DNA of 64,000 bases from Breviolum minutum Mf 1.05b.01 (Eukaryota; Sar; Dinophyceae; Suessiales; Symbiodiniaceae), in contig DF241043.1 of assembly GCA_000507305.1 (NCBI GenBank), positions 1 through 64,000 of the forward strand. The letters run 5' to 3'. The notes beneath the pieces were generated by a model. It worked only from the letters and a program-made list of their open reading frames with translations, had not been told where the DNA came from and did no database searches. A program made the translations under genes and the position numbers. Below, piece by piece: positions 11,830-23,865 of the stretch. The first letter of the stretch is position 1. Every line of letters starts with the position of its first letter.

Positions 11830-13987
11830 TGCTAATGCTAATTGCTATTCTTATTGCCCAGTCGGAAATGGCTGGATTCCTCAGAAACATACGAATTTAT
11901 TTTTTCCATACGTAAACAACAAGGCAAAAAATGTTACGGACAATAAAACCAATTCCTATCTGGTCATGAACCTGGCTGCCTTGGCACACTTCCAATTCCA
12001 ATATGAATCAACATAGAATCAAATCTTATGGGCCTTTGGCCCCCTTGATGGAAACCATCTAGACAGTATACAACGGTAACATGGCATTTCCAAGAAATGA
12101 AATCAAATGCCTGCAGTTACTGCGTATCCACGTCACATTTTACGCTAAACTGAGGTAAACCAGAGGTCTAGTAGACAATATTTGGGTCGAAACTCAGGCA
12201 GTCAAAAATACACACTGACACACACATATCTGGATATACATACAGTAGATATATTAAAAACATGTGTGTATATATATATACATATATCAAATATAAATGT
12301 ATATCACCACAAACCCATTCATCTAATTAAGGCCAACAATATGTTTGACATGTTTTGCCTAGGGATGTGACCATTAAACATGAAAAACCATATCCTTCAA
12401 AAACAGAATTTGAAGGCAGCATGCTCGGTAAAGAATCGGAACGAATCGGAACAATAACACTGAAAATTCATCCCAAACACCGCTATATTTACCACATATT
12501 GGTATGAGCATTCAGCCGCATCAAGCTGACCCTACAAATATGATTTTTATAATGTATATATATATATACGATAGATATAGGTAACATGTACACATTCACA
12601 ATGAGAATCTCATTGCAAACCCCCATCCCATGCATCCTCAAATCGAGGATAAGGAACTGCAAGGGCGGCAAAGTCAAGTCAAAAGACTCCACGGGGACGA
12701 GGTCCTGAACCATTGGTATTAAAAAACAATCTTCCTAGCTACCTGTCACAAGGGGATAAGTTAGTTTTCCTGCAAAACAGTATCTGCACATCCTTTTGGT
12801 GATGTAAAATCCTAGGAAGTTGACAAACATGCAGATTGCACTGTATTGAACAAAATGGAAATATAAACATGGATGTCTTCATTCAGGACTAGATGATACA
12901 TGCAAGCTTGTCTGCAAGGTTGGACTTGGAAATAGAAAACGGTTTCAAACCGTATTAAACGTATTAGATGGATATACCAGTACATGGATGTTGTTTATCA
13001 TGCGTTATCCACTAGTGCTCCTAACACCTGCTACATATCTTCTAGCAACTCATCTTACCAAGGCGCGGGGTTCCTGTTCGGAACTTTCCGGGACGACCCC
13101 CCGGTGTCCTTCAATGTCTTCGGCTCACCCGGGCACAGGTGGCTCCAGGGATCATGATGTCTAGCGAAGTAACCTGGGAAATGTCAATGGAAACACAGCT
13201 GGGGGGCCCCCCCGGCTGTTTAACTTTCATTGGAAAGAGCATCGTGTAAATTGAATGTTTTTACAAACATATATTTATACAACCAATGTATTTATCTACA
13301 TACATGCCAATTATCATGTTGTCGTATTGGTGATTAAGTATGTAAATGCTGTACACCTCTGAATCGATGATATATAATGTTCGTAAGTGTGCTACGAGAA
13401 TGTTCACTTTAAGAACTATACTATACTTGAAAATATGATATATATGATCAAATAATATCAACCATGCATCGCATCGCCTATTTGAAGATGGCAGTTTGGT
13501 GATAAATCAGGAACTCTCAGAATGGTGAACCGCTTTCAATGCCGAAGCGACAGCAACAAAAAGGAATCACCCACAGCATGCACCAGCAAATATACGCCAT
13601 GAATGGCCATGAACAAGCGCGTTCTTCATTGACCACTAGTTGCCCATGCTATACAGCAAAAGGCTTTTTCCCAGAACTAGATTTCTCTAGCATTCTCCAA
13701 GAATCTTCCACTGGCCACTGCCAACTAACCAACAGCCTAGCAGCTCGTCCACAAGGAGGGCAACGAGCTAGAACTACTTGCCTGGCTTGCGGTGGCAAAG
13801 GTGGATGGCCACGTTGTGATAAAACCCTCACGCAAAATGTATATGAGCCAAGGACAACATCGAAGTAGATGGCATTAGAACTCCAGCATACTATCATGTC
13901 TCTTCTACTTTCGACTACTTCACAACTATTTGCCACTGTCAACAAACAATTAATGCACAAACAAAACAGGTGGATTATGCCCCTCAT
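11830..13987. other. No convincing exon
   Basis: TA-rich tracts near 12270 and 12550 and a GC-rich island at 13060-13220 stand out. A plus-strand frame at 13539-13868 contains TTCLACGGKGGWPRC, but it lacks supported splice sites and could be antisense noise. Confidence 0.35.
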
Positions 13988-14001
13988 CTTGGGCCGAACA
14001 C

Positions 14002-14193
14002 CTTGAACACTACAGGTTGAAACATGTTGAAAACAAAAAAGTTCCACAGTTCCACTTTGTGGAAGTTTCATGGAAGTGCTGCATTGCCTGGCCTTCTCGC
14101 CCTTTTCGACTTCCTCTTCAGATCCTGTCTCCCCTTCTGGGAGACAAGTGGCTGGTGTGGGTGGCAAACCGTCCACCACCTCAGGTGGCATAA
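14002..14193 (-). CDS. Coding exon, acidic, possible start exon
   Basis: An acceptor (GGAAACCCAG) is followed two bases later by ATG and a frame of 63 codons that begins MPPEVVDGLPPTPAT and is rich in Glu and Lys (GSEEEVEKGEKAR). It ends at a GT donor (GTTCAAG/GTGTTC). The ATG could be an initiator after trans-splicing, or internal. No domain recognised. A competing frame, rich in Arg and Lys, is also open over part of this region. Confidence 0.5.
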
Positions 14194-14563
14194 CTGGGTT
14201 TCCACCGGAAAGCTACACGGGGAAACCTTTGATATCCTTGGATCCGTTGAATTATTTCGCCCAGTGACGTGACTTTCTTGGGTGCATTCAGGACCCAAAT
14301 GCCTCAAGGTTGTTGCGACTGTTGTGTTGGGCCCAAAAATCAAATCTGACTCATGTTTTTTTGCCACAGCCCCCCCCCCCCCGGAACCTGCCAACAAAAA
14401 CTTATGGTTCAAGATTCCAGCTTAGTTTGCACTTGGAAGCACCAGCTTGACAAGAATGAACTCAACAGTATTCAACAGTAACAAGCTCTCAAAAGACATT
14501 GAAGCACTACTTCATGGTTTGCACTGAGAATCTTGAAAGGAAATCATAGGGCAAACCACATAC

Positions 14564-14727
14564 CTGGATCGATTGCTTTATATAACCTCCTATGAATGCC
14601 ATAAATCGTTTTAAAGCCACATATGGTATCCGAATGATGCCATAAACAAAACCAAGAAGCAGCTTCGATTCCATCGAAGCTAATCGAGGTGGCAGCGTTT
14701 TTGTAGCTGCGATAAGCTCGTACTGGG
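14564..14727 (-). CDS. Coding exon, hydrophobic, function unknown
   Basis: Bounded by a strong acceptor (TATTTTCTCCAG) and donor (GATCCAG/GTATGT). The favoured frame contains LASMESKLLLGFVYGIIRIP and looks partly membrane-like. A second frame is also open across the exon. The DNA includes a 9-bp inverted repeat (AGCTTCGAT GGA ATCGAAGCT). No family recognised. Confidence 0.5.
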
Positions 14728-14929
14728 CTGGAGAAAATATGAGAAAATGGCTGCATCAAAGGCAATTTGATGCATTTTGGGCAAACATCAAAGAAATGCG
14801 GTTAAGGTTTAATTTTTACGATTCCGCTAAAAGATTCAAAAGGATAAAGAAATTTTGCACTGCTCCTGAAGTGACCAAAATCCCTGTCAGTGGAACAGTC
14901 ATGCCGCAAAGTGTTCCCCTGTTTACGTC

Positions 14930-15206
14930 TTAACAGCCGCCCAACAAGGAAATACGAAGTATTGCAACCTTGAATATACTGAGTTTATGCGCCGACATCC
15001 AAACATCAAATGTCATCATGTGAGTCGGTATGTGACAGTCGTGCAAATCTAATGTGACTTGCTGCCGCGTCTTCCAACTTTTTCCAAAACACTTGGTTTT
15101 CGCAAGTGATGCATGATGCACCGAACGCTGCAGCGTTCCGACCAGCTTTGGAACACTGCGGTTGGCAAGGCTGTTCTTTACAATGGTCTCTTTGGTGCAT
15201 TGTGCA
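14930..15206 (-). CDS. Coding exon, basic, function unknown
   Basis: After the acceptor CGGTTTTCTCAG the frame stays open for 92 codons to a stop at 14930. It has a balanced composition, including CTKETIVKNSLANRSVPKLV and DVWMSAHKLSIFK. A GT donor (TTCAAG/GTTGCA) near 14956 is an alternative end. It lies just upstream of the 14564-14727 exon on the same strand; the phases do not join directly, so a shared gene is unproven. Confidence 0.55.
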
Positions 15207-15393
15207 CTGAGAAAACCGTTGCATCAGCATGTAGCAGTCAACTGACGTCATCTATCCTTTAAAGCCTTGCCTTGCATTTGTAGTGTCTGCATGCAAAACA
15301 CCGCTTCTTGCCACTTCACACTACCAAATCCCTCTTTGGCCTAGAAAGAAATGGGAATTCATTAATTATAAATAAATATAAAATATAAAATAC

Positions 15394-15452
15394 AAGCAAT
15401 GCCGCCAAATAGTCTTCACGTTGAAACAAGGAGGAAGTAGCATCATGAGCAC
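15394..15452 (-). CDS. Short coding exon, function unknown
   Basis: CAGCTTCGCAG acceptor and a GT donor (GCATTGCTT/GTATTT) enclose 59 bases that read AHDATSSLFQREDYLAALL. Too short to assign. Confidence 0.45.
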
Positions 15453-16772
15453 CTGCGAAGCTGAAGCCAAACAGAACGGATGCCCCATACCAAGGCACAC
15501 ACACACACACATATGATACAGAATGACTAAACCTGGCGAGTTGGCAAAGTTTTAACTGCACCTTCATGCTGAGTCAATGGGGCGAACGCCGCCTCCGTTC
15601 CTTGACAGGTTGAACTTCTTATTGTTGAAGCTCTTCAAAACACTTCATCCGCATCACTCTGGGCGCTGTATACCCAGACTGACGCGGCTGTCAATCACAT
15701 GCAGCTCCCCAGCAGTGCCGTTTTGTTGGAAGCACAAGGTGGACTCAAACCGAAACTTGACTTGACCTCAAAAAATCAGAATCCCCACGCACAAATGGAA
15801 GTTCAACACGACTGCCAGGTGTAGAAAGTAGAAAGAGACACACTAAGCACACATTCAGAGAAGAACAACTATGAGACAATATCACATTTTAGCAAACAAT
15901 CCATGATCTTCCCACCCCTCTGCAAGGTGCTCCCAACCACTTAGACCCACCTGCAGGTGTCCAGTCTCCAAACTCTATAGACAGGAACTTGAAATGGCAA
16001 TATACATATACACTAGCTAAAGGCTGAACACAGTCCACCTTGTGTTGTAATGTTGAGACAACGGCAGTGCATCATTTTTTCGAATCCCTGCTGGGCTATT
16101 CCTAAAGGCTTCCATTTCGAATGACAAGTTGAGACATCAAGAATCGTTTAGAGTTCGTGTTTGAAAAGTTGCAGCATGTTGTACACATGTTCAGTGACAA
16201 CACCCATACACCTCAATAGAGTAAATTGTTCAATCCTACGCATATCAGGAACGGGCATTTCCAGCTAGTGCTGAGTTTATCTTACATCTTGAACGTATCT
16301 CTTGCCCCGGATGTCCCAGCAGGAAAATTATCTCGCCAGAGAGTCACGAATCCAGGCGCTTCGTCTGACAAACTGCAGTTCAATGCATGAAGAATTCTTG
16401 ACAAATTATGTATACTACATTTATCATGATGTGTAGGGAGTTCCATTCTTGAGTTTATGATGTTGATTGGAAACCGCGTGACTTGCATGTTTTTTATTTG
16501 GGGGGGTGAATGGGGGTGACTGCTGGATACTTACCACACTGCAATGACCGCAGCTCTTCAACCCCTGTAATTCCACGTTTCAAATATGGTGACTTCCAAG
16601 AACTTCCATCAAGGAACACTCACATCAATGGTTTGGGTACACTTGGGTGAAATGACCCAAGCAACAACGCTGAGACTACCTGAATCAACTTGTGACATCA
16701 CATTCCAAATTCACCACAGCCTGTGGACGGGAAGATGCCTTTATTGCCTGAAAGACTTTGAAAGTCTGTACA
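15453..16772. other. No convincing exon
   Basis: Contains a short (CA)n tract near 15497. A 30-base minus-strand candidate exon near 16543-16572 (ATTACAG to GTAAGT, reading GLKSCGHCSV) has good splice signals but is too short to accept alone. Confidence 0.35.
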
Positions 16773-17084
16773 CTATAAGCTTGCACCTGCGATGCATTCC
16801 CAGTTCCTTATGTTGACACCCCGTGGTCGATGCATTTCGCCCGAGCCATCGGATGTTATGACGGGGAAACTCCTTCCTTTCCACGTCTCATCAGTGTCGC
16901 CAGTTTTGCTATGGAGCTTGAGATCAGGAACTATGGCAGCTACGTTCCAGCAAAATCGAAAGATCGCGGTAGCAACTCTAAATTCCATGTGGGCTTCACT
17001 CAGGCACCTTTTGACCTTCTTGGATATGTCTTGAAGCTTCCCAGCTTGCAAACCATCGACCTCAGCCTCCCTTCCATGAAGCAT
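16773..17084 (-). CDS. Open frame of 103 codons, function unknown
   Basis: The minus-strand frame runs from ATG at 17084 to a stop at 16773 with balanced composition, including ISKKVKRCLSEAHMEFRVA and DETWKGRSFPVITSDGSGE. The plus strand is also open over much of this interval, so coding strand is a judgement. No motif recognised. Confidence 0.45.
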   Translation of the reverse strand: MLHGREAEVDGLQAGKLQDISKKVKRCLSEAHMEFRVATAIFRFCWNVAAIVPDLKLHSKTGDTDETWKGRSFPVITSDGSGEMHRPRGVNIRNWECIAGASL

Positions 17085-17293
17085 GGTGCTTTACGCAGCT
17101 GAGAGAAAAAAAAACGACTCATGTTCTATAGTGCTTCAAGCCAAAGTGGCGGCTAGCGGCAGTTCCCTTACTTACATTACTCACCACCGTATAATGTCAT
17201 CCCCCTTGGGATTTGTGAGAGGAAAAAAACATCTTCCAAGGAATATTAGTAGATATACTACTAGCCCATGGGTGGTCTTCCCCAAGTACACAC

Positions 17294-17398
17294 TCGTAGC
17301 AAGGATAATTTCTATGGGTACGGAAGGTGTATCACCATTCTCGTTGAAGTCAGCCACTTGCACAGCCACGTGCAGCCCACATGGTCCACTAACGCGGC
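17294..17398 (-). CDS. Coding exon, function unknown
   Basis: Acceptor TTTGAGTAG and GT donor (GCTACGA/GTGTGT) bound 105 bases that read in phase through VSGPCGLHVAVQVADFNENG and a further hydrophobic stretch. It may belong with the exons at 17668-18417, but the phases do not join directly. Confidence 0.5.
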
Positions 17399-17667
17399 CT
17401 ACTCAAACAGCCGCACCGCCGGAACGGTAACATTTTAAGGAACTGCAATTGGAGTAGCGTCAAACTGCTTCAAATTTCTGAATCCAAGGGAAAGCACTGA
17501 TATTCACATTACCTTTCAAATATATCTCAGCAAATTTCTTCAAATCTCATGTGCACCTGCTGCCATGCAGAATTTACATGTGCTGCATGTGCTGCATGTG
17601 CTTCTGTTAGTAAGTATGTACTTGTTCTGCTCGCCGTTCAATATGATGCAAGAATGCAATACATTAC

Positions 17668-18417
17668 AAGCTCATGGCCAACAACGGCCTCTCCAATACA
17701 GTCGACGGAGTCAACGGGCCCAACAAATGCATACTAAATATCTAAATGCAATAGTGGAAGCCAGAATTAATGACAAAATATGTACTTTTATATGCACACA
17801 TACGCGTAGGTCGTAGGCATCTCATAGGATCGTGGCATTTGTTGAACGCTGCTCCACCAACAGCTCCATGTCCATGAAGACGGTCACGCTGACATCAGCA
17901 AGATGCAGCAAGAATACAGGCTGTCATAGAGGAGATATGCCATCTTGTTGGTTCATCTTTGTGCCTTCAACAAAAACATGTATATATATACATATGTATG
18001 TAAGGAAAATATCTCATGTGGACATATGATATAATTAGATACAACCAACAAAAACATCAAACATGACCTGCCTGGTGACAAGTTATCAACATGTACTTTA
18101 AGAAAATATGATCCTAACAAAATTGCTGCTGAAGTTGGGGGTCCATCAATAATGGTTGTCCCAGCAATCAGTGTACAAAACTGAAATGACATGACTCAAC
18201 TTCCTGTCAGCCCGCACTCTCAAGGGCAAAGCACCACAAAAAGTGAGGATTCAGCCAGCATGGAACACAATGCAGCTATTGCTTGCAAGGGCCAAATCCC
18301 AGCAAAACGAACTTCACATGGCATGCAGAATGACAATGCTAAAACAGGGAGTGGTGTATCTGCATATCTAGCTAAAAATAGATATCGCTTTGCAACAATA
18401 TTGTGCCTTTCCAAAGC
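17668..18417 (-). CDS. Probable multi-exon gene, hydrophobic product
   Basis: Four exons join in phase: 18238-18417, 18119-18180, 17858-17888 and 17668-17733. The first follows GTGTTTGTGCAG and encodes ERHNIVAKRYLFLARYAD and then a long hydrophobic run (IWPLQAIAALCSMLAES). The second gives CTLIAGTTIIDGPPTSAAI, the third VTVFMDMELL, the fourth AFVGPVDSVDCIGEAVVGHE. All donors are GT. The run of matching phases supports one gene, perhaps a membrane protein. Start and end are missing and no family is recognised. Confidence 0.5.
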
Positions 18418-18652
18418 CTGCACAAACACAAGTGATTGCACAAACTTCATGTCGTTGCCGAAAGGAATTACTTTCAAAACTCCATCTGTGGGATGTTCGC
18501 ACTTGTGTACTTGTAAGGTACAAGCTTATCAACGTTATCAATATCTCCAAATCAAACCTGAAGCATTTCAAAATAATTTCAAAACATTTCAAAACATCAA
18601 ATGAATCGCCAACACAAAACCAAAGATTGAAACAGCATATTCAATTCTCACC

Positions 18653-18738
18653 TCAGTGAAATCGCAGCCATGTGAGGTCTTTGAATTTGTTGGGGGCCTG
18701 GCCAACTGGGCCCATGCCACCGTGAGTAATGACCGTCC
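18653..18738 (-). CDS. Terminal coding exon, function unknown
   Basis: After the acceptor GCGTCCCTTAG a frame reads GTVITHGGMGPVGQAPNKFK and ends in TGA at 18653. It lies downstream, on the same strand, of the assembly gap and the MUS81-like exon, so it could be the 3' end of that gene, but nothing in it confirms this. Confidence 0.4.
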
Positions 18739-18923
18739 CTAAGGGACGCAAGCGGGTTTGAGGACGCGGTAAAGCTCTTGGCAGTGGAAATTTGAGCCAT
18801 CTGGACAAGGTGCAGTCCATGTGGCAATCTAAGCTGCCATTCAAAATATGTTTGCTTAGCAGGAGGGGTCTTCTTAGCATTTGCATTCAGAGCATTCCTG
18901 GATTTATCTCTGCATCTCTGCAT

Positions 18924-18963
18924 CTCTCTCTCTCTCTCTCTTCGCTCTCTCTCTCTCTCTCTC
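18924..18963. repeat. CT microsatellite at gap edge
   Basis: A (TC)n tract with one interruption runs directly into the N gap and probably caused the assembly break. Confidence 0.9.
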
Positions 18964-19729
18964 NNNNNNNNNNNNNNNNNNNNNNNNNNNNNNNNNNNNN
19001 NNNNNNNNNNNNNNNNNNNNNNNNNNNNNNNNNNNNNNNNNNNNNNNNNNNNNNNNNNNNNNNNNNNNNNNNNNNNNNNNNNNNNNNNNNNNNNNNNNNN
19101 NNNNNNNNNNNNNNNNNNNNNNNNNNNNNNNNNNNNNNNNNNNNNNNNNNNNNNNNNNNNNNNNNNNNNNNNNNNNNNNNNNNNNNNNNNNNNNNNNNNN
19201 NNNNNNNNNNNNNNNNNNNNNNNNNNNNNNNNNNNNNNNNNNNNNNNNNNNNNNNNNNNNNNNNNNNNNNNNNNNNNNNNNNNNNNNNNNNNNNNNNNNN
19301 NNNNNNNNNNNNNNNNNNNNNNNNNNNNNNNNNNNNNNNNNNNNNNNNNNNNNNNNNNNNNNNNNNNNNNNNNNNNNNNNNNNNNNNNNNNNNNNNNNNN
19401 NNNNNNNNNNNNNNNNNNNNNNNNNNNNNNNNNNNNNNNNNNNNNNNNNNNNNNNNNNNNNNNNNNNNNNNNNNNNNNNNNNNNNNNNNNNNNNNNNNNN
19501 NNNNNNNNNNNNNNNNNNNNNNNNNNNNNNNNNNNNNNNNNNNNNNNNNNNNNNNNNNNNNNNNNNNNNNNNNNNNNNNNNNNNNNNNNNNNNNNNNNNN
19601 NNNNNNNNNNNNNNNNNNNNNNNNNNNNNNNNNNNNNNNNNNNNNNNNNNNNNNNNNNNNNNNNNNNNNNNNNNNNNNNNNNNNNNNNNNNNNNNNNNNN
19701 NNNNNNNNNNNNNNNNNNNNNNNNNNNNN
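18964..19729. other. Assembly gap of 766 N
   Basis: All positions are N. Open frames that appear to cross it are artefacts. Confidence 1.
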
Positions 19730-20218
19730 CTCTACCCGCTTGCCAGCAGCATTCACATACCACCAGCTGAAGGACTCTGGCGTTGCAGCAGCTTGCTGCT
19801 TCGTTCGCTTTGCCGGAGGCATGGTGGAACCTTCCAGACTTTCTCGCAACTGACTCACCACCCAGTGCCCAACATTCTTCAGCGTGTGAAGCGAGGAGAG
19901 GGTGAGATTATCTCCACGGGCCAGGCTCCCCTCAACCGATTTCTTTGCTTTTCGCAAAGCTGGAGCATGGTGTGCATCCATGCCGGTATTTTTGTGTCGA
20001 ACAACAGCTTCTGCATGGACCTTGTCAAAGACTTTTAAAAGCTCCGATGCCCGTGGATCACAATCGCTGGAAACTTCGCCTCGCAGGTCCTGCCTCTCTG
20101 GAGCACCTGGCGCGACCCTCAAGCGTTTCTCTGCAGCCGCCGCGGCCAAGCGACGCCTTTCAGATTTCTCCATGAATTGATTCACGGCAAGCACATCAAC
20201 AGCGATCGACAATGGTGC
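19730..20218 (-). CDS. MUS81-like nuclease, N-terminal exon (runs into gap)
   Basis: A 489-base open exon follows TTTTGTTTTCAAG and reads into the gap without a stop. It is rich in charged residues (EKSERRRLAAAAAEKRLRV). It then has a helix-hairpin-helix-like section: PALRKAKKSVEG, then LSSLHTLKNVGHWVVSQLRE, then a basic linker and SWWYVNAAGKRV. The pattern (Lys-Ala helix, then L-x2-L-x3-vG-x-W) matches the N-terminal domain of MUS81, the structure-specific endonuclease that resolves branched DNA. Family X DNA polymerases have a similar fold and are the main alternative. The nuclease domain would lie in or beyond the gap. Confidence 0.5.
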
Positions 20219-20599
20219 CTTGAAAACAAAAAGGCTGCATAATCATGTATAATCTGATCCCTACACATCTCAATATATTCATATATAAAGCCGCCTTATT
20301 GGCAACTATCCTGTGCCCATTTTGAGTGAATCTCATTTGGCAAAGTCCTTTTTTGAAACATCATGTTGCAACCTCTCAGCTATTTTCTATAAGGATCGAT
20401 AAATTTATTTAGCAAGGTTGTTCTTCACAGCTAGGAGCCTGTTTCCACTAAGCAGAATCTTCAAGCATTTGTTCTAACCACCAAAACTGGACTTCAGATC
20501 CATTTGTATGATATTTCCACAAGTGGGCATCCAATATTCCAAGTTTGCAGGACTCAACACCAAGCTTTTTTTATCGGCCAAGAAGCATTTCAGGGTCAC

Positions 20600-20654
20600 A
20601 AGTCTTCATTGCGTCTTTTGCCATCGCCTTTTGGAGTCAGGCAGCACCCCAGCA
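20600..20654 (-). CDS. Short coding exon, function unknown
   Basis: AGATTTCTGCAG acceptor and GT donor (GAAGACTT/GTGACC) bound LGCCLTPKGDGKRRNED. It lies upstream of the MUS81-like exon on the same strand; the phases do not join directly. Confidence 0.45.
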
Positions 20655-21332
20655 CTGCAGAAATCTTTAGATAACAACTCCAAACCTTTTCGAGACTGCG
20701 GAGTTTTGCAATAGATATGAATAGGTTGACAAGTAAACAATGATCACCAGCTTTTAGCGCACACGATGTTATATGGACATACATGGATGATTTGGAGGTA
20801 TGTTCTCAAGTTTCGCAGGGATTCAACAAGCTACAATTCCCTAAAAGAGGGAGGATCCAATGTGTTTTTACAATATCAAAAGTCCCTTGTGTTGTGCCAC
20901 TGTATATAATTCACTCTGAAAAATAATCTTTTCACCAATCGAACCCAGTGGAGGCCACCAAACGACCTTGGCTTTTCGACGCAGCTTGATCTCCTGCGTG
21001 GCAACTTAAGACTTAAGCGGCTGAAGCTTGAGCAATAAGTATATATATATACACCACAGCTATACCAGGCCGTATCTATATAACATCTTTCCAAACATGG
21101 TATAATCCTACAGAAAAAGAAAAAAAACTGGTGCAACATGTGGCATGTGAACTCAGGAATGCTGGGTCGGCTTTGTAGTACACAAACCGACTTGAAGATG
21201 GAACACACTTCTACAAAGAAAAGGACGGTTGGTACCTTCCAACGTTACGAAAAATTGAAATACACAATATGTATCTCCCCGATGGCAATGCATCTTGATG
21301 AATGCAAATGCTACTGCAATCGGGACATGTAC

Positions 21333-21393
21333 TGACTGGTGGGGATTGATAATTTGCTGGCAAGTTGTATGAAGAGTTGAAGGATCTGCACCG
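21333..21393 (-). CDS. Short coding exon, function unknown
   Basis: GTGTTTTTGCAG acceptor and GT donor (CAGTCA/GTACAT) bound a 61-base open exon reading GADPSTLHTTCQQIINPHQS. It is just downstream of zinc-finger gene 3 and may be part of it if that gene does not stop at 21565. Confidence 0.4.
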
Positions 21394-21564
21394 CTGCAAA
21401 AACACACGAAGCCCAAACTCGACACCAATTATGGTGTTCGAAGAATATGCATACAATAGTAAAAAATATACATAATTATATGCAAAAAATATCAAAAAAT
21501 ATGCTATATATATATCAATATATAGGCTGCCTGATGCGATTCATTCCAATCTTTGAACCAATTT

Positions 21565-22889
21565 TCAGTTTATCAGGTATGTGACTCTTAAAGCCCACCC
21601 AAAGATGGAGCCCAACATATTGATCTCCGTCGCAGGACAAAGATGACAGCGACCACACTCAGCACCATGATGACAACCTTGCGGTTTCCAAAACCTGGAG
21701 ACCGCTAACCAGGCACAGCCCAGGGAATCCGCGGAGACCCACAATTTCAAGCACCTCTTTGCCTTTCACTGGAAGTTGTAAGTTCAGTTTCCGCGTTAGA
21801 AATGAATGTTATTAGACACATTCCAATAAAACCCATCTCCAATATGGCTACAAGGGTTTGATAATGTATAGGTGGTATAAACAAATTATTATACATGTAC
21901 ATGATATACAGGTAAAACGAAGCGGCTAGATTCAATCTTCAAAGCTTTGCAGGCCAAGCACAAGAACAGTACTTGTGAAAAAATAAGTAGCTTTGGAATC
22001 TAGCTATGGTCTGTTTCCCATTGTTTTCCACCACTCTCTTTCAGGAGCGCCCGGTCTATCAAGGCCAACCAATCACCTTTCAAAGACATTTGCAAAGTAT
22101 CCTCCACGACATGTGCAAGAAGCTAAGAATGCGCTTAAAATAAACTGCTCAGGATTTGTCTGGAGTTTCAAGTTTTTGTTTCATTCCAGGCTTCCCGTTC
22201 TCACTCCGGTAACCAAGCCAAGTAACCAAGCACAAGGAGAACAACGACCATCCGCATGAAGTGCCGATCCTTTAGAAGGAAGGGCTATTGCTGCAAAAGA
22301 TCCAGGTGGTCCTGGCCAAAAGCTCGGCCAGAACCTCCGGTTTTTTTGATGTGAAACCGTTCCAAATCATCTGATGGAAATCTGACAACTTGATTGAAGA
22401 ATGGGATGTCTATGAATGTCTCTCTAGAAGATCCAAAACGCAATTTGTTCCTTTCAGCGGTCACGTTCCACTGAACTGCGATTCTTTCTAGGTTAATAGG
22501 TAAAATTCATGGCGTGCCACTGCAAAAACCACCAACAAAACGCACTCAAAATAATGAATCTCATAACACCAGTTCGCAACAAGGATGATCTCATCAAATA
22601 CCCCGGCAACTCACTCCGTCCTTGCGGCCCTTGCACCACCTTTGGAAGGGTCTTGGGGACTGCGAAGGTCGGTACCTGTAATTCCTGGACGGTGCGGCGA
22701 TCACCCGCTTCACAGGGTGAGACGTTGAGATAGGCGTAGCATGGCGTTGGAACGGCCACAGAAGTTATAGGTCTCACTGGTACGCAGGTGCAAGAGGCAC
22801 AAGGGCTTGGAGCACCCCTCCAAGGTGTGAGCAATGTTGGATATTGCGGCAAAACAGCCTCAGGGCACGTCGTCACAAAACCGGAGACA
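21565..22889 (-). CDS. CCCH zinc-finger protein (gene 3), three exons
   Basis: Exons 22570-22889, 22227-22290 and 21565-21694 join in phase. The first is a 320-base proline-rich linker (for example VPVRPITSVAVPTPCYAYLN). The second starts after TCTTTTGCAG and encodes LPSKGSALHADGRCSPCA. It is split from the third inside a tryptophan codon (TG/G). The third completes FWKPQGCHHGAECGRCHLCP. Joined, the finger fits C-x8-C-x5-C-x3-H. Both introns are GT-AG. The tail after HLCP (ATEINMLGS) departs from the family's GExKxRKK and runs to TGA at 21565, or a donor is missed there. Confidence 0.72.
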
Positions 22890-23017
22890 CTGATGTTCGA
22901 GAAGATTCGTAGAATGAAGTTGACCATCTGAGGGCAATTTTTTAGAAGGGAGGGAAGCTGCTATTCTGCGCAAATGAGTAATGACAACTTCAATGATGTT
23001 AATAGACATGAAGACGA

Positions 23018-23865
23018 TACAATGTGAGTCGAAATACTTATAAACCAACTTATAAACCCAATCCTAAACCCAGTTATAACCAATTATATCTAGATATAAC
23101 TAGTTATAACTGATCATAACGTTTCATAACTGGTTGTAACTGGAATCAGTAACTTTTCATAACTTTTCATAACTTTTCATAACTGGTCATAACGGTTAGT
23201 AATTGGAATCCATGGGGCATAAGGGAATTTATTGGATTCTTGATCGACATGAATTCCTGTAGATGTTGGTCGGAAAATCGACATGAATCTTCTTGGAATT
23301 GATTATATTTGATATTTATAGACTGATTCACAAGATATGTCGATACTGGAGAAGATNAGATGGATTGAGAAAATGTATATCTTAGTAAAAAGGTCACTTG
23401 AATCCATCTGACACTGAAATTCTTTCATGGATACAGGAAAGAGATTTTGTCTTTTGAAACCACGGGAAAAAATGTTGGAGGGTTCGACAGATCATGTTTT
23501 CTATTGAATGATCACTTGAATCCCATATAGTTTCAAATGTCCAGATTGATTCAGAGAAAAAACATGACAAATTCGATCCATCTGTAATATATTCTTTCGA
23601 ATACCTCAATCTGATTGTCAAAGACCAATTCCAGAATCTATGTCCACATAATGTTTCACTTTGATCACACATCAAAGCTTCCAAGTACCCAAATCAAAAA
23701 CTTTCGGATGTGCACCAAAGGATNAAAATCACTGAAAATAACTGGTTATAACTGCTTTCAGTAACTTTTCATAACTTTTCATAACTGGTCATAACTGCCA
23801 GATAGTCAAAATAACTGAGTTACAAGCAGTTATAACTAGTTATAAGTATTTCGACTCACATTGTA
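23018..23865. mobile_element. 848-bp inverted-repeat element
   Basis: The termini are perfect 26-bp inverted repeats: TACAATGTGAGTCGAAATAC then TTATAA at the left, exact reverse complement at the right. TA at both ends fits a TA target duplication. Inside each terminus lie arrays of TTATAACT/CATAACTTTT units (23040-23210 and 23735-23840). The core is AT-rich, contains two Ns and has no transposase-like frame. It resembles a non-autonomous DNA transposon or foldback element, upstream of zinc-finger gene 3. Confidence 0.85.

Noticed and set aside
16543..16572. 30-base minus-strand exon reading GLKSCGHCSV
   Set aside because: Good splice signals, but too short and with no partner exons; similarity to SCGHCH is limited to a few residues.
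18648..20212. Frames of 350-440 codons crossing the gap
   Set aside because: They pass through 766 Ns. Only the part at 19730-20218 and the short terminal exon at 18653-18738 are supported.
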